Shown piece after piece: positions 61,501-64,000 of a stretch of 64,000 nt of DNA. The position numbers and the translations under genes are program-made. This stretch comes from Symbiodinium natans. Lineage: Eukaryota; Sar; Dinophyceae; Suessiales; Symbiodiniaceae. The DNA lies in NCBI GenBank assembly GCA_905221605.1, contig CAJNDS010000469.1:318185-382184 (forward strand). The letters are read 5' to 3'. The notes below the pieces were generated by a model, which saw nothing but the letters and a program-made list of their open reading frames with translations, did not search any database and was not told where the DNA came from. How positions within the stretch are numbered: the stretch's first letter is position 1; each line of letters opens with the position of its first letter.

Positions 61501-61980
61501 AAGTCCGAAAGTGACCACGGTTTGGCATTTCGAGAGCCCAGACTTACAAAAGCGGGGGTCAAGGTTCAGGGTTTAGGGTTTAGGGTTTAGGGTTTAAGGT
61601 TTAGGATTTAGGGTTTAGGGTTTCACAAGCTCCAAAAGCCATGGCCGCCCGGACCTCCTACAGGGGCCGGAATAATTACCATGGTATTCCCTTATGGTCC
61701 CTTTACAGTTATACTCCCATACCTCCCAAAACCCATTCTATTCAGGCCCCAATATTAGACGAGAGCACGATTTTCGTCCAAAACGCAAGCCCTCCTCGAG
61801 AACAAAACCCCACGATGCGCTCAGCGGGCGCGCTGCGCGCGTCCGCCAATCTGACCACTTGCCCTCAGGGTTTAAACCCTAAACCCTAAACCCTAAACCC
61901 TAAACCCTAAACCCTAAACCCTATACCCAAGGGCGGCCTGAATCACCGATCAGCAGGATGCGGAAGAGGTAGTCGTGGTC
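49561..61980 (-). CDS. RAB1: Rab1/Ypt1-like small GTPase gene, 14 exons
   Basis: Fourteen exons joined by homology and phase give 603 nt, about 200 residues to the stop, the usual Rab size; the N-terminal Met exon upstream is not found. All nucleotide-binding motifs are present: GDSGVGKSC (P-loop), TTCGVDF with the switch I Thr, WDTAGQERF, GNKCD and ETSAK. GVDFRIRTI, RYRGA-type FRTVCASYYRGAQG and EIEKYAQAGVNK place it with Rab1/Ypt1, which acts in ER-to-Golgi vesicle traffic. The C-terminus VNCCQQ fits double geranylgeranylation. Introns are 164 to 3584 nt. Where borders are clear, donors are GC (7) or GA (5), never GT, and every acceptor is AG followed by G. Introns contain telomere arrays, miniature elements and a mitochondrial fragment. 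Confidence 0.93.
49986..50020 (-). CDS. RAB1: Rab exon 13, hypervariable tail
   Basis: It encodes AKKNEKVLSSR plus two bases, after the acceptor TGTGGAG. Lys-rich as usual for the Rab tail. Donor CG/GCCCCC (GC). Confidence 0.75.
50185..50211 (-). CDS. RAB1: Rab exon 12, 27 nt
   Basis: It encodes EIKDRVSVQ after the acceptor CGTGAG, matching the AEIK-x-R end of helix 5 in Rab1. Donor CAA/GCTCCG (GC). Confidence 0.8.
50430..50490. repeat. CCCCTAAA array in Rab intron 11
   Basis: Seven CCCCTAAA units next to CCCTAAA units at 50412-50440. Confidence 0.9.
50590..50690. repeat. TA and ACATACAT repeats in Rab intron 11
   Basis: CATACATACATA then TATATATA runs broken by ACCCATATA. Confidence 0.9.
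51156..51233 (-). CDS. RAB1: Rab exon 11: ETSAK
   Basis: It encodes GIRGYLETSAKHAHNVEEAF then TQMAKA. Its acceptor TTTAG is the last unit of a 330-bp CCCTAAA array. Donor GCG/GCAAGC (GC). ETSAK is the G5 guanine-specificity motif. Confidence 0.95.
51234..51569. repeat. Longest CCCTAAA array, in Rab intron 10
   Basis: About 45 heptamers with only a few variants (CCCTAAATCCTA, CACCTAAA, CCATAAA). It makes up almost all of the intron between exons 10 and 11, and its last unit provides the acceptor AG. Confidence 0.96.
51608..51631 (-). CDS. RAB1: Rab exon 10, 24 nt
   Basis: It encodes ARELAEEL after the acceptor CCGGGAG. The following GGC could belong to either exon; a GG or GC donor would be needed, so this border is unresolved. 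Confidence 0.75.
51770..52115. other. C-rich tract in Rab intron 9
   Basis: 51958-52115 is almost wholly CCCCTACCCCCC-type sequence with a matching G-rich GGGGGGGTAGGGGGGTA at 51866-51882. Frames crossing it are artefacts. Confidence 0.75.
52190..52213 (-). CDS. RAB1: Rab exon 9, 24 nt
   Basis: It encodes DAKKVDVL after the acceptor CTCAAAG, supplying the Asp of NKCD. The donor is most simply CTT/GAGCCT (GA), but the end could be three bases later. Shortness makes this the least independent exon; its phase and the KKV match support it. Confidence 0.75.
52536..52567. repeat. Poly-G tract in Rab intron 8
   Basis: About 32 G in a row. Confidence 0.97.
52666..52985 (+). other. Open, internally repetitive unique segment in intron 8
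   Basis: The plus strand is open for 104 codons. Its two halves are related (PSKYESQLRMMRNS and ASKCETQLWMLRPP), so it is a degenerate tandem duplication. It may be a coding remnant or a repeat unit; no family is recognised. Confidence 0.4.
53235..53334. mobile_element. Family C element in Rab intron 8
   Basis: GGGGTCCATGTAGTAGG at the left, AAGGTACATGGACCC at the right, TTGGGGCCCAAGTATA inside. Confidence 0.85.
53447..53535. repeat. TTTAGGG array in Rab intron 8
   Basis: Twelve units. Confidence 0.96.
53549..53679. mobile_element. Family E element in Rab intron 8
   Basis: CTTGGGGACCAGATGAACCC at the left and GGATTCACTTGGTCTTCAA at the right, an imperfect inverted repeat. Confidence 0.8.
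53734..53790 (-). CDS. RAB1: Rab exon 8: GNKC(D)
   Basis: It encodes EIEKYAQAGVNKMLVGNKC after the acceptor CTGGCAG. Asn, Lys and the Asp supplied by the next exon contact the guanine base. Donor TGC/GACCCC (GA). Confidence 0.95.
53992..54067. mobile_element. Partial family E element in Rab intron 7
   Basis: GAACCCTGTTGGGGTTCACTTCGTCCTTAAGG retains one end only. Confidence 0.6.
54238..54276 (-). CDS. RAB1: Rab exon 7: DRESF
   Basis: It encodes DRESFHNVRRWLE after the acceptor CACCCAG. Donor GAG/GAGAAG (GA). The 6 bp around both intron ends are alike (AGGAGA), hinting at an insertion duplication. Confidence 0.93.
54717..54809. mobile_element. Family E element in Rab intron 6, left end lost
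   Basis: GTTTATGGTTCATATACCTT, GTAGTATAGGGTACAGGA, and the right end TTAGGGTTCTTTGGTCCCCC. Confidence 0.75.
55367..55413 (-). CDS. RAB1: Rab exon 6: YYRGAQG
   Basis: It encodes (S)YYRGAQGIIVAFDLT after the acceptor CGCTGCAG. Donor ACA/GCCGCG (GC). Confidence 0.95.
55462..55510. mobile_element. Internally deleted family E element in Rab intron 5
   Basis: Both ends remain (CTTGGGGACCATATGAA and GGGTTCATTTGGTCC) with almost no interior. Confidence 0.75.
55970..55999 (-). CDS. RAB1: Rab exon 5: GQERF, 30 nt
   Basis: It encodes (G)QERFRTVCA plus one base, after the acceptor ATGCCGAG. Gln of GQE is the catalytic residue of GTP hydrolysis. Donor GCCA/GCTCCA (GC). Confidence 0.9.
56072..56283. mobile_element. 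Family A fragment joined to a family D element
   Basis: 56072-56125 carries CGTTATAATCAGGGCACCC of family A. 56126-56283 has the family D ends ATCATGGGTTCCGTAC and GTAGGGGAATCTATGAT with a G tract inside. They lie in Rab intron 4. Confidence 0.65.
56345..56450. mobile_element. Family E element in Rab intron 4
   Basis: CCAAATGAACCCTAGATTGG at the left and AGGGTTCGTTTGGTCCCC at the right, with TATGGTTCATATACC and AGTAGTATAGGG. Confidence 0.88.
56481..56735 (-). CDS. Coding-like islands nested in Rab intron 4
   Basis: On the minus strand 56735-56630 reads AASGVASSICLAKQADLEAV then AFSCTG. After a short TTTAGGG dimer, 56605-56481 reads TIMFRMIQSFKEGSLMSGIW then READFEPPRFGG. Since Rab exons 4 and 5 join perfectly without them, they are either a nested gene, an inserted gene fragment or chance. 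Confidence 0.35.
   Translation of the reverse strand: MASRAASGVASSICLAKQADLEAVAFSCTGRRLARAAYGLGFRVQWTIMFRMIQSFKEGSLMSGIWREADFEPPRFGGMRVKAV
56813..57640. repeat. 15-bp GTTGCCCCCGCCAGG minisatellite
   Basis: Roughly 45 units of a 15-bp GC-rich repeat with CTGCCAGG and shortened variants. Further blocks lie at 58000-58170, 58370-58412 and 58590-58670. It gives Pro/Gly-rich frames over 200 codons long that are not genes. Unlike the TTTAGGG arrays it is confined to this intron. Confidence 0.93.
57290..57405. repeat. Duplicated unique segment within the minisatellite
   Basis: CGCCTATTCAGGAATTGTGCACC...CTATGAAGGGCCCTGCCAAAGTTCTC-type sequence here recurs in longer form at 58205-58345. The shorter copy looks internally deleted. 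Confidence 0.75.
57648..57905 (+). pseudogene. cob: Mitochondrial cytochrome b fragment (nuclear insert)
   Basis: The plus strand has LHFLSSNIPFRNSTNNKMHF, then after a one-base frameshift near 57715 SKDFYGKILILDLYLLQIHF, followed by HPVNAAEACGLLTPLHIVPE and WYFLCQYAMLKA. This matches cytochrome b in order: the SSN-P-G-NS loop, (K)DxxG, the HP-x-N segment and the conserved PEWYFL of the Qo site. After YAMLKA the match stops abruptly, where IPxKxGG is expected. The segment is AT-rich in a GC-rich setting. It is a truncated, frameshifted piece of mitochondrial DNA in a nuclear intron. Confidence 0.85.
57906..57990 (+). other. AT-rich DNA adjoining the cytochrome b fragment
   Basis: The frame continues QDSLSFILFYFMRSLSMSFY, hydrophobic and AT-rich but no longer cytochrome b. 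Dinoflagellate mitochondrial genomes are known for chimeric gene fragments, so a second organelle piece is possible. Confidence 0.45.
58412..58585. other. AT-rich insert within the minisatellite
   Basis: A TA run is followed by an AT-rich segment bearing TTACTGGCCCAAAACCCA and, about 80 bp on, GGGTTGTGAGCCAGTAA, forming an inverted repeat. The minus strand is open through VVYSESSNFYFLGFWASKF. Its base composition resembles the cytochrome b insert, but no gene is recognised. Confidence 0.4.
59255..59400. mobile_element. Possible miniature element, family K
   Basis: CCCTTAAAGGGGTACCCC, CCTTATATACCCTATACAACC, CAGAACCCTCTGAGGGAGG and GGCCCATGAAACTACCCT match 26490-26640 in order. It lies in Rab intron 4. 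Confidence 0.55.
59440..59493. mobile_element. Half copy of family B in Rab intron 4
   Basis: CCCCATTAAGGACTGTTAG and AAGGGGGAACATCCCAA form the right half; the left half is missing. Confidence 0.7.
59584..59623 (-). CDS. RAB1: Rab exon 4: WDTA
   Basis: It encodes DGKKVKTQLWDTA plus one base, after the acceptor AACTCAG. Donor GCCG/GACCGC (GA). Confidence 0.95.
60060..60165. repeat. TTTAGGG array in Rab intron 3 border region
   Basis: About 14 units between exons 3 and 4. Confidence 0.95.
60216..60281 (-). CDS. RAB1: Rab exon 3: switch I
   Basis: It encodes DTYSDHFVTTCGVDFRIRTI then HV, after the acceptor CCTACAG. TTCGVDF replaces the usual STIGVDF. Donor GTG/GCCACG (GC). Confidence 0.95.
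60808..60845 (-). CDS. RAB1: Rab exon 2: P-loop end
   Basis: It encodes (G)VGKSCLLLRFAD after the acceptor GGGCAG. Donor GAT/GACGCT (GA). Lys and Ser of GKS bind the nucleotide phosphates and magnesium. Confidence 0.95.
61217..61327. mobile_element. Family A element in Rab intron 1
   Basis: CTTGGTAGCCCAAGTGG at the left and TTACTGGGCTAGCAA at the right. The flanks AACAA and GACAA match in 4 of 5 positions, consistent with an aged 5-bp duplication. Confidence 0.82.
61668..61752 (-). mobile_element. Family F element, inverted, in Rab intron 1
   Basis: GGCCGGAATAATTACCATGG at the left and CCCAAAACCCATTCTATTCAGG at the right match the inverted copy at 5428-5505. Confidence 0.75.
61938..61980 (-). 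CDS. RAB1: Rab exon 1: N-terminus to GDSG
   Basis: It encodes DHDYLFRILLIGDS plus one base, after the acceptor CCCCAAG. Donor G/GCCGCC. In frame upstream, 62003-61981 is open but a TGA precedes it and a family I element follows, so the initiator Met must be in an unseen exon. Confidence 0.93.
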
Positions 61981-62019
61981 CTTGGGGCGCTCTTCATTGG
62001 AGGCTTCCGGTCATAAGGG

Positions 62020-62098
62020 CGTTTCCGAAATTTGGGCGTTCCTTGTTTTGGGTCCTGACCATAAGGGGTCTGTATTAGGGGTCCCTTATTTTCGTAAG
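62020..62098. mobile_element. Family I element upstream of Rab exon 1
   Basis: GTTTCCGAAATTTGGG at the left and GGTCCCTTATTTTCGTAA at the right. By analogy with the ankyrin-like gene it may form the intron ahead of the first recognised Rab exon. Confidence 0.75.
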
Positions 62099-62236
62099 CT
62101 GTTGTAAAGAAAGGTGCCGGGAGCCTATGCAAGTGAAACCGAGACCGGTACAGGCCGTTGCCGTTGACGTGTGGTCCTCAAAATTCAGCCACTAAACTAC
62201 GATTGCAGACGCCAGAACCAAAAAAACATAACCTTC

Positions 62237-62376
62237 TGGGGGTTCAACCTTGGACCCTTAAGGTTGTACCCTTGGGTTTTGGGGTCCCTTTTAAGGCTCC
62301 CTAAGGGAATATAAGGGCCAGATTAGCAGTGTATTAAGGGGAACCTTTAGGGGTACAACCTTAGGGGGTACGAGTC
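62237..62376. mobile_element. Family H element
   Basis: GGGTTCAACCTTGGACCC with AAGGTTGTACCCTTGGG at the left, and GGGGTACAACCTTAGGGGG at the right. Confidence 0.78.
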
Positions 62377-62384
62377 TTCATCCC

Positions 62385-62500
62385 TTGAAACCTCTCAGCA
62401 CTCCGAAGCACAAAGCTTCCCTTTCCCACGAAGCAGCGCTGGTCGAAGGCAGAAGAGTAGTGGCCATGGCTTTCGCGGCTTGAGTGCCAGGGGGGGTGCA
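62385..62500 (-). CDS. Candidate exon, unassigned
   Basis: The minus strand reads ESHGHYSSAFDQRCFVGKGS then FVLRSAERFQ, ending at the family H element. Another frame starts at an ATG in a good context (MATTLLPSTSAASWEREALC). The element may act as the following intron. Confidence 0.4.
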
Positions 62501-62811
62501 GGGGAGGGAGGGCCCGGAGCTTTCGAGCAAATGCCAGGGGCCCAAAGCATCCAAGATCCTCGAAACTTCGAAGGCCTTTAGGCAGTTGAGGGTTTGGGGC
62601 TCCACAGGGCTTGTTTAAACCCATGAAACCCTATAAACCCTATATGATCCCCCCCCTAGCCCCCCTAAACCGTGGAAGCCCCAAACGCTCAACCCTAGAA
62701 GCCCTGCTTCTTTGGCTTCTGTGGTGAAGATTCTTCCAGCCGTTGCAGGTCGGACCTTTTCTCCCCAACCCCTAAACCCCTGTAAGCCCTGTAAGCCCTC
62801 CTCCTTTTCTC

Positions 62812-62935
62812 CCGGTCTTCCCACAAGCGCCCAAAGCTCCCTGCTGCTCAGTGGGAGGCAGCCTGCATCAAGTGCCGCCCCGCCGGAGCTCGGCGCGTGC
62901 GCAAGGAAGCCAAGGATGCCAGGAGATGTCAAGCA
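62812..62935 (-). CDS. Candidate exon related to that at 48.2 kb
   Basis: It encodes LDAGCLPLSSRELWALVGRP then GEKE, related to AASPLSCRELQVLAERAGEK at 48150-48335. Both are followed by telomere-type DNA. Confidence 0.4.
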
Positions 62936-63121
62936 TCCGAGGTGAGGCTTGTTCGGGCCCTCTTTGAGGGTTTAGGGTTTAGGGTTTAGGTTTTAGGGTT
63001 TAGGGTTTAGGGTTTAGGGTTCAGCATCTCAAGTCCAAGCATTCACTAGTCAAGAAATTACTCCAGAACAATACCCACCCGCCCAAAGAATCCCACAGCA
63101 TTAAGAAAATATTTCACTTAT

Positions 63122-63680
63122 GGAATGACCTTGCCCAGTAAAAAAATGACCTTGCCCAGTAAAAAAATGACCGTGCCCAATAAAAAAATGACCTTGCCCA
63201 GTAAAAAAATGACCTTGCCCAGTAAAAAAATGACTTTGCCCAGTAAAAAAACGACCTTGCCCAGAAAAAAATGACCTTGCCCAGCAAAAAATGACCTTGC
63301 CCAGTAAAAAAATGACCTTGCCCAGAAATGACCTTGCCCAGTAAAAAAATGACCTTGCCCAGTAAAAAAATGACCTGACCGTGCCCAGTAAAAAATAACC
63401 TTGCCCAGTAAAAAAATGACCTTGCCCAGTAAAAAAAAAATGACCTTGCCCAGTAAACAAAATGACCATGCCCAGCAAAAAGATGACCTTGCCCAGTAAA
63501 AGGATGACCTTGCCCAGTAACATTTTTATGGCAAGGCCATTTTTTTACTGGGCAAGTTCATTTTTTTACTGGGCAAGGTCGTTTTTTTGGACGAAACGAC
63601 CTTGCCCAGTAAAAAAAAAATGACCTTGCCCAGTAAAAAAACAACCTTGCCCAGTAAAAAAAATGACCTTGCCCAGCAAC
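63122..63680. repeat. 21-bp minisatellite with an inverted segment
   Basis: About 25 units of TGACCTTGCCCAGTAAAAAAA with slightly varying A-tract length. At about 63523-63590 three units are in the opposite orientation, then the original orientation resumes. The frames it makes (FFTGQGH repeated) are artefacts. Confidence 0.95.
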
Positions 63681-63712
63681 TCCTTAACATTTAAATTATA
63701 TATGAAAGAGAG

Positions 63713-63880
63713 GTTTAGGGTTTAGGGTTTAGGGTTTAGGGTTTAGGGTTTAGGGTTTAGGGTTTAGGGTTTAGGGGTTAGGGGTTAGGGGTTAGGGGTT
63801 AGGGGTTAGGGGTTAGGGGTTAGGGGTTAGGGTTTAGGGTTTAGGGTTTAGGGTTTAGGGTTTAGGGTTTAGGGTTTAGG
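63713..63880. repeat. TTTAGGG array with TTAGGGG block
   Basis: Nine TTTAGGG units, then eight TTAGGGG units (63771-63828), then seven TTTAGGG units. A variant block nested in canonical repeats suggests local duplication or telomerase slippage. Confidence 0.95.
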
Positions 63881-63884
63881 GGGG

Positions 63885-63985
63885 TTTACGATATTCGAGG
63901 CACCCTTTTTGGGGGTCCTTATTATAAGGGACTCCTGTAGTTTGGGGGTCTATATTAGGGATCCCACCATAAGGGTCTTTGCGAC
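63885..63985. mobile_element. Family I element at the window edge
   Basis: ATATTCGAGGCACCC at the left, TCCTTATTATAAGGGACTCC in the middle and ATTAGGGATCCC at the right match family I, possibly truncated. Confidence 0.65.
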
Positions 63986-64000
63986 ACCCTAAACCCAAGG

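Larger units (their letters stand above)
1..64000. repeat. Window-wide interspersed TTTAGGG/CCCTAAA repeats
   Basis: The heptamer TTTAGGG (or its complement) recurs every few hundred bases in both orientations, from two units to more than forty. Arrays sit between exons, within introns and inside miniature elements. It is the telomere repeat type of plants and many alveolates, but here it is interstitial, since orientation flips constantly and unique DNA lies between arrays. Common variants are TTCAGGG, TCTAGGG, TTTAGGGG, TTTTAGGG and TTTATAGGG. Translated, it gives NPKP or GLGFRV and explains many spurious open frames. Confidence 0.97.

Noticed and set aside
63101-63523. 140-codon frame with FFTGQGH repeats
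   Set aside because: It is a reading of the 21-bp minisatellite, with no start context or domain.
1-64000. tRNA, rRNA or other standard RNA genes
   Set aside because: I looked for cloverleaf-like and rRNA-like segments and saw none I could support by eye.

Overview
The window is nuclear DNA of a dinoflagellate-type alveolate, not a prokaryote. Three things point there: thousands of interspersed TTTAGGG/CCCTAAA heptamers; genes cut into tiny exons whose introns start with GC or GA as well as GT and end in AG followed by G; and a fragment of alveolate-like mitochondrial cytochrome b. Long open frames are nearly useless here, because most are read-through of TTTAGGG (as NPKP, GLGFRV) or of minisatellites. 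Genes were found by joining short exons by homology and phase.

Layout. 1-6.8 kb: telomere-type arrays, a large CGACGG foldback, miniature inverted-repeat elements and degraded copies of a repeat module. 6.8-10.2 kb: that module as an 885-bp tandem array. 10.2-28 kb: arrays, minisatellites, miniature elements and isolated coding islands (one with a phosphoesterase-like GDVHG motif, several with membrane segments). 29.07-30.67 kb: a minus-strand gene with three copies of an ankyrin-like domain, interrupted by four insertions that behave as introns. 31.9-33.9 kb: three minus-strand exons of an ABCA-type ABC transporter. 34-49.5 kb: mostly minus-strand coding islands (one EF-hand) and a triplicated exon-like cassette. 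49.56-61.98 kb: a nearly complete Rab1/Ypt1-like GTPase gene on the minus strand in 14 exons of about 24-78 nt, from the P-loop to a C-terminal CCQQ prenylation motif. Its fourth intron (3.6 kb) holds a 15-bp GC-rich minisatellite and a frameshifted cytochrome b fragment. 62-64 kb: further islands, a 21-bp minisatellite with an inverted segment, and another array.

The main theme is repeat-driven gene structure. At least ten families of miniature inverted-repeat elements are present. Copies of them, and TTTAGGG blocks, make up introns. In the ankyrin-like gene every intron is flanked by a short direct repeat, and removing one repeat copy plus the insert restores the reading frame exactly, as expected of introner elements. 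All calls come from reading the sequence by eye; exon ends are inferred from phase and homology, not from transcripts.
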